Source of the DNA: Clostridiales bacterium
Lineage (GTDB): Bacteria; Bacillota; Clostridia; Christensenellales; Aristaeellaceae
DNA length: 64,000 nucleotides
Reading direction: 5' to 3'
Assembly: GCA_015056055.1 (NCBI GenBank)
Contig: SVHC01000008.1
Span: 1-64,000 of the forward strand
Shown: one piece after another, positions 27,048-34,920 of the stretch
Layout: every line of letters begins with the position of its first letter
How positions within the stretch are numbered: position 1 is the stretch's first letter
Position numbers and translations under genes: made by a program
The notes under the pieces: model-generated
The model's input: only the letters and a program-made list of their open reading frames with translations
What the model was told of the DNA's origin: nothing
Databases searched by the model: none

Positions 27048-27887
27048 TTGTATAAGATCCTTCGTAAAGAACGACTGAATGACACGGTTACGCTGATGGA
27101 GATCCATGCACCGCATGTTGCCAGAAAGGCACTGCCGGGTCAGTTTATTATTTTCCGCATTGATGAAAATGGTGAGCGTGTACCGCTGACCATCGCGGAT
27201 TACAATCGTGAAACCGGCGGCGTAACGATTATTTTCCAGAAGGTGGGCGCAAGCACCCGTCTGCTGGACACCCTCGAAGCAGGCGACAGCATCCTCGACT
27301 TTGCCGGTCCGCTCGGCAAGCCCAGCGAGACCGAAGGCATTCGCCGCGCTGCCGTTCTGGGCGGCGGTCTGGGCGTTGCCATCGCCTATCCGCAGGCTAA
27401 GGCTCTGCATCAGGCTGGCGCAAAGGTTGACCTGTTTGTCGGCTTCCGCAATAAGGATCTGATCATTCTGGAAGATGAGCTGAAGAATGCCTGCTCCGAA
27501 CTGCACATCGTGACCGATGACGGTTCCAACGGCCGCAAGGGCTTTGTTACCACCGCACTGGCTGAGAAGCTGGAAGCAGGCGAGGAATACGATGCTGTAA
27601 TCGCTATCGGCCCGCTGCCGATGATGCGCGCTGCATCCGAGCTGACTCGCCCCTACGGCATTCGCACCATCGTTTCCATGAACTCCATCATGATCGACGG
27701 CACGGGCATGTGCGGCGGCTGCCGCCTGACCGTTGGCGGCGAAACCAAGTTCGCCTGCGTTGACGGCCCCGATTTCGACGGCCACCTGGTGGATTTTGAT
27801 TCCGCTATGAAGCGCGGCGCACTGTACAAGGCAGAAGAAGCTGAGGCGAGCAAGCATGTATGCCGCCTGACGGGAGAGGTGCACTAA
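27048..27887 (+). CDS. nfnA: NfnA, FAD/NAD-binding subunit of electron-bifurcating NADH-dependent ferredoxin:NADP+ oxidoreductase
   Basis: The 279-residue protein has a ferredoxin-reductase-type FAD domain (LPGQFIIFRIDENGERVPLTI), an NAD domain (VLGGGLGVAIAYPQAKAL) and a C-terminal 2Fe-2S site (GTGMCGGCRLTV followed by FACVDGPDFDGH). Together with NfnB it couples NADPH, NAD+ and ferredoxin redox in the cytoplasm. Homologues start MYKI-, which identifies the TTG at 27048 as the start, with AAAGGGG 9-10 nt upstream. Longer in-frame readings cover the promoter and leader. A stand-alone sulfide dehydrogenase-like role is the alternative; the adjacent NfnB favours Nfn. Confidence 0.88.
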   Translation: MYKILRKERLNDTVTLMEIHAPHVARKALPGQFIIFRIDENGERVPLTIADYNRETGGVTIIFQKVGASTRLLDTLEAGDSILDFAGPLGKPSETEGIRRAAVLGGGLGVAIAYPQAKALHQAGAKVDLFVGFRNKDLIILEDELKNACSELHIVTDDGSNGRKGFVTTALAEKLEAGEEYDAVIAIGPLPMMRAASELTRPYGIRTIVSMNSIMIDGTGMCGGCRLTVGGETKFACVDGPDFDGHLVDFDSAMKRGALYKAEEAEASKHVCRLTGEVH

Positions 27888-27888
27888 T

Positions 27889-29274
27889 ATGGCAAATATG
27901 CAGATGCAGAAAACCCCCATGCCGGAGCAGAAGCCGGAAATCCGTCGTCACAATTTCTGCGAGGTAGCCGAGGGTTATACCGCCGAAATGGCTATGAACG
28001 AGGCAGAGCGCTGCCTGAATTGCAAAAATATGCCCTGCGTTGCCGGTTGCCCGGTTGGCGTAAAAATTCCCACCTTCATAGACTGGATAAAGAAGGGCGA
28101 TTTTGCCGAAGCTTATAAGGTAATCCGCGGCACTAGCTCGCTGCCTGCAATCTGCGGCCGCGTCTGCCCGCAGGAAAACCAGTGCGAAAAGAACTGCGTA
28201 CGCGGCATCAAGGGTGAGCCGGTTGCTATCGGTCGTCTGGAACGCTTTGTTGCGGACGAAGGCATGCGCAATCAGGTGGAAGTTCCTGCCATTGAAGAAA
28301 ATGGCAAGAAGGTCGCTGTTATCGGCAGCGGTCCTGCAGGTCTGTCCTGCGCAGGTGCACTGCGTCAGAAAGGCTATGCAGTTGACGTATTTGAAGCCCT
28401 GCACACCCCCGGCGGCGTTCTTGTATACGGCATTCCGGAATTCCGTCTGCCCAAGGCGCTGGTAAACAAGGAAATCGATACCCTTCGTCAGATGGGCGTG
28501 AATATTCAGGTCAATCGTGTTGTGGGTCGTTTCGCTACGCTGGATGAACTCCTCGCTGACTACGACGCAGCATTCATCGGCAGCGGCGCAGGTCTGCCCC
28601 GATTCCAGAACATTCCGGGCGAGAACCTCGGCGGCGTTTATTCTGCAAACGAGTTCCTGACCCGCATCAACCTCATGAAGGCCTATGACTTCCCGAACCA
28701 CATGACTCCGGTTCGCGTAGGCAAGCGTGCAGCCGTTATCGGCGGCGGCAACGTAGCCATGGACGCAGCCCGCTGCGCACTGCGCATGGGCGCTGAGGAA
28801 GTTACCATCGTATATCGCCGCGGCGAGGCTGAACTGCCTGCACGCGCCGAAGAAATCCATCACGCCAAGGAAGAGGGCGTTCAGTTCCGCTTCCTGACCA
28901 ATCCCACCTCTATCCAGGGCAATGAAACGGGCTATGCCTGCTCCATGACCTGCGTTGAGATGGAACTGGGCGAACCGGATGCATCCGGCCGCAGACGCCC
29001 TGTTGTGAAGGAAAACAGCGAATTCACCATGCCGGTAGATACCATTATCATTGCAATCGGCAATTCCCCGAACCCCCTGATTCCTCAGACCACGCCCGAG
29101 CTCAAGACCCAGAAGTGGGGCGGCATCGTTGTGGAAGAGAATACCTGCAAGACCAGCATGGACCGCGTCTATGCCGGCGGCGACGCAGTAACCGGCGCTG
29201 CAACCGTTATTCTCGCAATGGGCGCAGGTAAGCAGGGCGCAGAGGAGATCCATAAACTGCTTTCGGAGGCGTAA
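27889..29274 (+). CDS. nfnB: NfnB, NADPH-dependent glutamate synthase-like subunit
   Basis: The 461-residue flavoprotein begins 1 nt after nfnA. N-terminal cysteine clusters for two 4Fe-4S centres are visible (CLNCKNMPCVAGCPVG near residue 43 and CGRVCPQENQCEKNC near 90). They are followed by an FAD loop (VAVIGSGPAGLSCAGAL) and a second Rossmann loop for NADPH (AAVIGGGNVAMDAARCALRMG). Without a glutamate synthase large subunit and with NfnA beside it, it is best read as the NADPH and ferredoxin side of NfnAB, which balances NADPH and reduced ferredoxin in anaerobes. Both genes show C-rich, highly expressed codon use. Confidence 0.88.
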   Translation: MANMQMQKTPMPEQKPEIRRHNFCEVAEGYTAEMAMNEAERCLNCKNMPCVAGCPVGVKIPTFIDWIKKGDFAEAYKVIRGTSSLPAICGRVCPQENQCEKNCVRGIKGEPVAIGRLERFVADEGMRNQVEVPAIEENGKKVAVIGSGPAGLSCAGALRQKGYAVDVFEALHTPGGVLVYGIPEFRLPKALVNKEIDTLRQMGVNIQVNRVVGRFATLDELLADYDAAFIGSGAGLPRFQNIPGENLGGVYSANEFLTRINLMKAYDFPNHMTPVRVGKRAAVIGGGNVAMDAARCALRMGAEEVTIVYRRGEAELPARAEEIHHAKEEGVQFRFLTNPTSIQGNETGYACSMTCVEMELGEPDASGRRRPVVKENSEFTMPVDTIIIAIGNSPNPLIPQTTPELKTQKWGGIVVEENTCKTSMDRVYAGGDAVTGAATVILAMGAGKQGAEEIHKLLSEA

Positions 29275-29275
29275 T

Positions 29276-30457
29276 ATGCGCTATCCCCTGAAGTACGGGC
29301 TTTTTATGGCCGCGTACTACATTACCAATTCGGTATACCAGGGATTTATCACACTGTACTACAAAAGCGCGGGCATGAACGAGGCGCAGCGCGGCATTTT
29401 GATTGCTGCGGTATCGCTGGTTTCCGTGTTCGCGCAGCCCTTCTGGGGCGGTGTGGGAGACAGAGCCCGTTCCCGCGCCCGCGTAATCCGGCTGCTGTGT
29501 CTGGGCGCGTGCGTGATGGTCGGGCTGTTTTTTTCGGCAGGTTCATCGTTTGGCCTGCTGCTTGCGTTTACGTGTGTGTTCGCGGCGTTCTATACGTCGA
29601 TTCAGCCCATGGGCGATTCGGTGATTCTGGAATCGCTGCAGGAACGTGACCAGTCCTTCGGTCCCATTCGCTGGTGCGGCTGCGTGAGCTTTGCCCTATC
29701 CTCCATGCTGTTTGGGCGCGTGGTGGACGGCGGCGGACGGGAAAACCTGATTCTTTTCACGGCTGCCGGACTTTTGATTCTGACGCTGTTTTCCACGTTT
29801 GCACTTCCGCAGACGGGCGGCGCGCAGAATTCGGGTGAAAAGCGAAGCATGCGTGAGCTGTTCAGGCAGAAAGACCTGATGATGCTTATCGGGCTTACCA
29901 TGCCGCTGCAGCTGACAATGGGCTATTTTTACGGCTTTTTCTCCACGCATTTCGTGTCCCTTCCGGGTGGAAACGAAGCGCTGCTGGGCTGGTGCTATCT
30001 GATTTCAGCACTCAGCGAAACGCCGTTTTTGCTGCTTTCGGATAAACTCTTTAAGAAGTTCGGTGCAGGAAAGCTGATGACCGTTTCGGCTGTGCTTCTG
30101 ACCGCGCGGTGGACGCTCCTCGCATCGACGACGAGCGTTCCGATTGCCATGCTCAGCCAGATTCTGCACGGCGGCGGTTTTATCGTAATCACGGTTACGA
30201 TGGCAAAGTATATTTCAAAAACCGTTGCGCCGGAATTGCGTTCCAGCGGGCAGATGCTGCTTGCTCTCACGGGCTTTGGCATTGCGCGCGTTGCGGGAAA
30301 TTTTCTGGGCGGCCTTGCCGCGCAGACGATGGGAGAGCAGAGTGTTTTCTGGCTGTGCGCAGCGGTAACGCTTGCAGCGCTCATCGGATTCGGCCCGTAT
30401 TATCTGAAGCATGCTCCGTTCAACGGCGAAAAACCGGCAGAAACTACAGAAGAATAG
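29276..30457 (+). CDS. MFS transporter (MFS_1-like/LacY-type)
   Basis: This 393-residue membrane protein has about twelve transmembrane segments. The cytoplasmic loop between helices 2 and 3 reads GVGDRARSRARVIR, the MFS G-x3-D/R-x-G-R-type motif, and the central loop is Arg/Lys rich. The N-terminus (RYPLKYGLFMAAYYITNSVYQGFITLYY) resembles the MFS_1-like group, which includes nucleoside and sugar/H+ symporters. The substrate is unknown. It starts 1 nt after nfnB, so it belongs to that transcript, although no functional link is evident. Confidence 0.85.
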   Translation: MRYPLKYGLFMAAYYITNSVYQGFITLYYKSAGMNEAQRGILIAAVSLVSVFAQPFWGGVGDRARSRARVIRLLCLGACVMVGLFFSAGSSFGLLLAFTCVFAAFYTSIQPMGDSVILESLQERDQSFGPIRWCGCVSFALSSMLFGRVVDGGGRENLILFTAAGLLILTLFSTFALPQTGGAQNSGEKRSMRELFRQKDLMMLIGLTMPLQLTMGYFYGFFSTHFVSLPGGNEALLGWCYLISALSETPFLLLSDKLFKKFGAGKLMTVSAVLLTARWTLLASTTSVPIAMLSQILHGGGFIVITVTMAKYISKTVAPELRSSGQMLLALTGFGIARVAGNFLGGLAAQTMGEQSVFWLCAAVTLAALIGFGPYYLKHAPFNGEKPAETTEE

Positions 30458-30463
30458 TGGCAA

Positions 30464-30504
30464 CCCTTCCACGCATAGTCTTATGCGATGGGAGGGATTT
30501 TTTT
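30464..30504 (+). terminator. Terminator overlapping the ribosome site of the next gene
   Basis: CCCTTCCA-CGCATA pairs with TATGCG-A-TGGGAGGG (one bulged A) and T7 follows. The 3' arm contains the GGGAGG that is the ribosome binding site for the ATG at 30505, so the same hairpin can both terminate and hide that site. Confidence 0.75.
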
Positions 30505-31368
30505 ATGCAGCCGATTCTGCTCCTGCGCTCGCTGCGTCCGGGCGCGATTTATCTGGGAGGGCGATTTGCCGGAGAGGTGGATGCGGACCGCGAACTGATT
30601 CTGCCCGTGGCGGCGCAGGGCGTGCAGATTCTGGAACTGCACCCCTATGACGATTCTGTGCCGCTTGCGCGCAGGCTTGTGTTTGCCGGCGGCGTTCCTG
30701 TGGCGGATGCATGGGGAGGGCTTTCCGGCATCCATGCGGTAGTATGGCCGGGAGGCATGGTGGAAGTTGAGATTTCTGATGCGCCTCAGATAGAGGAAAT
30801 GCCTCCGCCGCGCATGCTTGGTGAACTGGAAGTATATGAAAAAGATACGGAAAACGGGCGCCTTATAATCGTACGGCGTGCGGGGCATGAGCTTTTGCGC
30901 GTGGCAGGACGCGAGGCGATGCTGCGCGCAGATGGAAGTGTGTATGTAGTGGAAGATTTGAATGATGAGGTCGGTCATGCACGGGCGGTGGTATATATGC
31001 CGGGCGCTGAGGGGTATGAACCGGTCAGTGTGGATATGCTCTGGTCAAACGGAATGCCCATGTGGCCCGAAACGGCGGAGGGCTGTGCAGTAGCGACTTT
31101 GCAGGCGGCGCTCCTGGGTCTGACAGGTGAGGCGGGCGGCTATCTTGCTCCGGGATATGCGCTGGAAAGCGTACCTGTGAATATCCTGATTGACGGGTAC
31201 GATGCATGCACCCGCATGCGGTTTCCGGCCCCGGGCAGCGAGAGCGCGGTTGCACTTCTGAAACTGGAGGGGGAAAATCTCTTCCGCGCAACGCCGGTAT
31301 TTTATCGGGCGTCGCTTTCGGGCGGCATGCAGGGCTCCTACAAAATCGAACATTTTGCGGTAAGATAG
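30505..31368 (+). CDS. Hypothetical protein, 287 residues
   Basis: I do not recognise this protein. It starts MQPILLLRSLRPGAIYLGGRFAGEV and looks like a series of beta-rich units (VQILELHPYDD, RLVFAGGVPV, GHELLRVAGREAML), acidic overall, with no signal peptide or membrane segment. Position and GGGAGG spacing support the ATG at 30505; the frame runs upstream into the MFS gene without a plausible start. It may be read only when the overlapping terminator is passed. Its repeated strand-turn pattern could suit a viral- or phage-structural-type beta protein or a carbohydrate-binding protein, but that is a guess. Confidence 0.65.
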   Translation: MQPILLLRSLRPGAIYLGGRFAGEVDADRELILPVAAQGVQILELHPYDDSVPLARRLVFAGGVPVADAWGGLSGIHAVVWPGGMVEVEISDAPQIEEMPPPRMLGELEVYEKDTENGRLIIVRRAGHELLRVAGREAMLRADGSVYVVEDLNDEVGHARAVVYMPGAEGYEPVSVDMLWSNGMPMWPETAEGCAVATLQAALLGLTGEAGGYLAPGYALESVPVNILIDGYDACTRMRFPAPGSESAVALLKLEGENLFRATPVFYRASLSGGMQGSYKIEHFAVR

Positions 31369-31412
31369 CGAAGATTTTATCTATAAAAACGTGAAAGCTT
31401 ATATTCATTTCG

Positions 31413-31441
31413 TTGATTCTTTTATTTAGGCGTGCTACAAT
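31413..31441 (+). promoter_or_regulatory. Promoter of the riboswitch-oadB-oadG unit
   Basis: TTGATT (31413-31418) and TACAAT (31436-31441), 17-bp spacer. Transcription should start within a few bases of the aptamer's first stem. Confidence 0.75.
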
Positions 31442-31446
31442 GTGCG

Positions 31447-31538
31447 GGATGAAGGGGAGTAGCTTGCGCTCGGGGTGCGTAGCCGATTCGCGTCAACACG
31501 ATGAAAATCCGCGGCGGTGCAAAGCAAGACTTTCATGG
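31447..31538 (+). ncRNA. yybP-ykoY (Mn2+-sensing) riboswitch aptamer
   Basis: Conserved blocks occur in the family order: ATGAAGGGGAGTAGC at 31449-31463, GCGTCAACACG at 31490-31500, CGGCGG near 31512, and AGCAAGACTTTCAT at 31523-31536, whose end pairs with the first block to close P1. These match the GGGGAGUAGC and GUCAA loops of the manganese riboswitch. After the aptamer, GCGG-CGG/CCG-CCGC (about 31549-31569) forms a second hairpin just before AGGAGG (31579), with no T-tract, which suggests translational or structural control. The gene it controls is unusual for this class. Confidence 0.85.
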
Positions 31539-31594
31539 AAAACAGGATGCGGTACGGGATACCGGCCGCAAATCACACAGGAGGTAGTTTTTCC

Positions 31595-32689
31595 ATGGAG
31601 GTTTTTCTCGAGAACGTTACCCTGATCAATTGGCAAATGATCGTTATGTGGTCGATCGGTGGTCTTTTGATCTTCCTCGCTATCAAGAAGGATATGGAAC
31701 CTTCGCTGCTTCTGCCGATGGGATTCGGCGCGATTCTAGTCAACCTTCCAAAGGCAGGTGCAATGGAAGTTATCGGTACCCTGTTTAATGCCGGTATTTC
31801 CAACGAACTTTTTCCACTGCTTCTGTTCATTGGTATCGGTGCGATGATCGACTTTGGTCCCTTGCTTTCCAATCCGAAGATGCTTTTGTTCGGCGCGGCT
31901 GCGCAGTTTGGTATCTTCTTCACGCTGTCTATGGCATCTCTATTGGGATTTGATTTGACCGATGCGGCATCCATTGCCATTATCGGGGCGGCGGACGGCC
32001 CGACTGCCATTGTTGTTGCGAACCATTTCAAAACACGGTACATTGGCGCGATCACTGTTGCGGCCTATTCCTATATGGCGCTTGTTCCAATCGTGCAACC
32101 GGCATGCATCCGACTGATCACCACCAGGAAAGAGCGAATGATCCGTATGCCTTACAATCCGCAGGCAATCAGCAAGACCACTCGCATCTTGTTCCCAATT
32201 ATTGTTACGGTTATTGCAGGAATTGCTTCCCCGGATTCCGTTGAGCTGATAGGGTTCCTCATGTTCGGCAACCTCCTGCGTGAATGCGGCGTTCTGAATT
32301 CTCTGTCCGAAACCGCTCAGAAGGTTCTTGCAAATCTCATTACACTGCTGCTGGGTCTTACTGTTGCATCCAAGATGCAGGCGGCTGACTTCCTGCAGTT
32401 GAAAACGCTGATGATCCTTGCTCTGGGTCTGGTGGCATTTATCTTCGATACCTTTGGTGGCGTGCTGTTCGCTAAGTTCCTGAACTTGTTCCTGAAGCAG
32501 AAAATCAACCCGATGGTCGGTGCTGCAGGTATATCCGCATTCCCTATGTCCTCTCGCGTGGTCCATAAAATGGGTCTGCAGGAAGATCCGAATAACTTCC
32601 TGCTGATGCATGCGGCAAGCGCAAATGTTGCCGGTCAGATCGCATCCGTTATCGCAGGTGGTCTGATCATGGCTTTGATCGCAGTATAA
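31595..32689 (+). CDS. oadB: Sodium ion-translocating decarboxylase beta subunit (OadB family)
   Basis: The 364-residue membrane protein matches OadB/GcdB/MmdB: KKDMEPSLLLPMGFGAILVNLP near the start, LFIGIGAMIDFGPLLSNP, and IIGAADGPTAIVVAN, whose Asp (about residue 134) is the essential membrane carboxylate. Later it has NPMVGAAGISAFPMSSRVVHK with the conserved Ser. In the full enzyme this subunit decarboxylates carboxybiotin and pumps two Na+ out. The ATG at 31595 has AGGAGG 10 nt upstream. Only a gamma-like peptide follows; no alpha (carboxytransferase) or biotin carrier gene is in the window. The manganese-type riboswitch above it suggests a role beyond standard decarboxylation, or simply metal control. 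Confidence 0.9.
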   Translation: MEVFLENVTLINWQMIVMWSIGGLLIFLAIKKDMEPSLLLPMGFGAILVNLPKAGAMEVIGTLFNAGISNELFPLLLFIGIGAMIDFGPLLSNPKMLLFGAAAQFGIFFTLSMASLLGFDLTDAASIAIIGAADGPTAIVVANHFKTRYIGAITVAAYSYMALVPIVQPACIRLITTRKERMIRMPYNPQAISKTTRILFPIIVTVIAGIASPDSVELIGFLMFGNLLRECGVLNSLSETAQKVLANLITLLLGLTVASKMQAADFLQLKTLMILALGLVAFIFDTFGGVLFAKFLNLFLKQKINPMVGAAGISAFPMSSRVVHKMGLQEDPNNFLLMHAASANVAGQIASVIAGGLIMALIAV

Positions 32690-32702
32690 GGGGGATATAG
32701 GA

Positions 32703-32885
32703 ATGAATTTTCAGGCGTTTTTGAATACTCTGCCAATCATGGGCATGGGTATGCTGGGTATCTTTGTAGTCATGTTTGTTATTTACATGCTGATAGGCGT
32801 TTTGAATAAGTCTGGCGCGGCTTACGAGATGTTCGTCAAGGCAAAGCAGGTTTTCGTTGCAAGGAAGAACAAAAAAGAAAACTAA
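32703..32885 (+). CDS. oadG: OadG-like small sodium-pump subunit
   Basis: The 60-residue peptide has one transmembrane helix (GMGMLGIFVVMFVIYMLIGVLNK) after a short N-terminus and a Lys-rich cytoplasmic tail. This is the layout of the gamma/delta (OadG) subunit that assembles Na+-pumping decarboxylases, although family members usually have a longer tail. It follows oadB by 13 bp with AGGGGG before the ATG and shares its promoter and riboswitch. Confidence 0.8.
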   Translation: MNFQAFLNTLPIMGMGMLGIFVVMFVIYMLIGVLNKSGAAYEMFVKAKQVFVARKNKKEN

Positions 32886-32897
32886 ATCATTTAAGCG

Positions 32898-32936
32898 CAA
32901 TTCCCGGGTGACAGCAGTGCATCCGGGAATTGTTTT
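32898..32936 (+). terminator. Terminator after oadG
   Basis: CAATTCCCGG-TG pairs with CA-CCGGGAATTG around a 9-nt loop, followed by TTTT. Confidence 0.85.
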
Positions 32937-32958
32937 ATGTGCTGAAATAAAGTATAAT
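32930..32958 (+). promoter_or_regulatory. Promoter of the solute-binding fusion gene
   Basis: TTGTTT (32930-32935) and TATAAT (32953-32958) with a 17-bp spacer; the -35 overlaps the end of the preceding terminator. Confidence 0.6.
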
Positions 32959-33055
32959 ATAAACGTAACATAAAAACTGTCACGCAAATGTGCTGAGCGG
33001 ACACTTATATATAGAAAGGCAAAACGGCAAAGATAATGCGAAGGAGGGAACTGGG

Positions 33056-34903
33056 ATGAAAAACGCAAAAATGACGGCATGGATTCTTATAGTGGTTTTA
33101 CTGTTGGGATGTGCGGGTTTCCCGGCAGGCGCTCAGGAGGACATGAAGCTTCTTTCTATCGTTGCTATTGAGGGTGAAACCATCTGGGTGCATACTTCTG
33201 CCGGTCTTACCCCTTTCGATGCGAAAGGCGGGCAAATTGGCGCAGCACTGTATCCTGGAATGGATTGCTATGCCATAGGTTCCGACGGAAATGTATTTTG
33301 CAGCATTGATGGGGATATTTTTGAATACGACCGTGAAGGAAGCGAGGTTGAAAGGTGGGATACGCCCGTCGACAATTTCAGGAAGATTCTGGCAAACGAT
33401 ACATACATCATAGTTATGGGCGATGAAGAATACGGTACCATCAGCAGAAAAGAGCACACACTGAACATTAGCACAGCACAGCGGCTGGGAGATATCGATT
33501 TTTACAATGAGGATTCGTTCCTGCTTGTAAAGAATGCCGAACTTGTGCGGCTGGAATATGCTACGCTGATGGATACGGATGGGGAGCTTTTATCCGACGG
33601 TCAGAAGGTTGCAGGCGCTTCGGAAAACGGAATCTATCTGTACGATGAAAGAAACATATATTTCATGGACGCATTCGGCGGAAACACAAGTGTCTACGAA
33701 GCATTCTGGGATACGAAAGGCTTGACCGATGCGCAGGCGGACGGAGAAAACATATACGTAATTGTGGATAACCGGCTAATGTACAACCGTGCAGATGAAG
33801 AGCCTGCGGAAGAGCAGGTGCTGACAATCGTGGGCGGACTCAGCGGTTCTCATGATCCTCGTTTTGCAAAGGCTATTGAAATATTTACTGCCCGTAATCC
33901 GGAGTATACCGTTAAGCTGACGGAAAGCCAGTATGGTGCGCAGTTAAGAACCGCTGTAATGGCAAATGAACCGGGATACGATTTGTTTTTGATGGATTCG
34001 AAAACCAGCACGGATTTCAAGATTTCCGGGATACTCGTAGATTTTTCGGAGAACGAAGTGATCACGGAAAATATTGCGCAGTACATGGACATGCCGTTTT
34101 TGTGGGAGGACGACGGGAGTTTGTATGGAATTCCGGTAAGGGTATTTACCAAGGGCTTTTCGATCACGCGTGCACTGCTGAATGAAATTGATATTGATAT
34201 TGACCGCAACTGGACATGGGATGAGTTTTTTGCCCTGAAAGACGTTGCCAAAGAGTTGGGATTGCGGCTGATAGACGATGACATGAGCTGGTGGGGGTTC
34301 AGAGAATGGTACGAATCCGCATATTGCGACTACGCTGCCGGTGAGGCGAATTATGATACGGATGCATTCCGCAAACTTGCCGGGATATGGAAGCAGCTGA
34401 GCGAGGAGGATATGATCAATTATGATCCTGCGAAAACTGGCAATGTTCTTCTTAAGTATGGCTTTGGGTGCCCGGTTCAGGGAGAAGACAGATACGTACA
34501 TCTCGGTATGCCAGCAATGGATGGGGAAATCATCACGCCCATTGATCTGCCTGCTTTTTATGTAAATTGCTACGGGGAGCAGACTGACGCGGCGATTGAA
34601 TTTCTGGAAATCTTCAGTTCGCCCGAAGTGCAGTTTGAAAGTCAGGTGGGCAGTGAGCTGTTCCTTTCCGATCTTGAAAGCTATACGGAGTATTCGCTCT
34701 GGCAAATGTTCAACTGGATACCCACGGATGAACAAATGGAACAGTGGCAGCATTTTTTGAGCACCGGAAAGCAGCGCGGTACCAATCAGGAGTTTAACAA
34801 AGGCGTGAAGGAGCTGGTTTCGGCGTACCTCGCAGATGAAATAACCGTCGATGAATTTGCTCTGGAAATGCAGGAACGAGCTGATTTGATGGTCGGAGAG
34901 TAA
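33056..34903 (+). CDS. Exported fusion: beta-propeller-like domain + extracellular solute-binding domain
   Basis: The 615-residue protein starts with a signal peptide MKNAKMTAWILIVVLLLGCAGFPAGAQ, in which LLGC could be a lipobox and AGA an alternative cleavage site. Residues about 30-260 are a run of strand pairs (GETIWVHTSAGLTPFDAKG, GNVFCSIDGDIFEYDREG, NGIYLYDERNIYFMDAFGG, ENIYVIVDNRLMYNRAD) like blades of a beta-propeller. From about 265 on it is a family-1 solute-binding protein (SHDPRFAKAIEIFTARNPEYTVKL, TWDEFFALKDVAKELGLRL, IEFLEIFSSPEVQ). No permease or ATPase is adjacent. AAGGAGGG precedes the ATG at 33056. Possibly a ligand sensor rather than a transporter part. Confidence 0.8.
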   Translation: MKNAKMTAWILIVVLLLGCAGFPAGAQEDMKLLSIVAIEGETIWVHTSAGLTPFDAKGGQIGAALYPGMDCYAIGSDGNVFCSIDGDIFEYDREGSEVERWDTPVDNFRKILANDTYIIVMGDEEYGTISRKEHTLNISTAQRLGDIDFYNEDSFLLVKNAELVRLEYATLMDTDGELLSDGQKVAGASENGIYLYDERNIYFMDAFGGNTSVYEAFWDTKGLTDAQADGENIYVIVDNRLMYNRADEEPAEEQVLTIVGGLSGSHDPRFAKAIEIFTARNPEYTVKLTESQYGAQLRTAVMANEPGYDLFLMDSKTSTDFKISGILVDFSENEVITENIAQYMDMPFLWEDDGSLYGIPVRVFTKGFSITRALLNEIDIDIDRNWTWDEFFALKDVAKELGLRLIDDDMSWWGFREWYESAYCDYAAGEANYDTDAFRKLAGIWKQLSEEDMINYDPAKTGNVLLKYGFGCPVQGEDRYVHLGMPAMDGEIITPIDLPAFYVNCYGEQTDAAIEFLEIFSSPEVQFESQVGSELFLSDLESYTEYSLWQMFNWIPTDEQMEQWQHFLSTGKQRGTNQEFNKGVKELVSAYLADEITVDEFALEMQERADLMVGE

Positions 34904-34920
34904 AAAAGGAGAAAGACACT

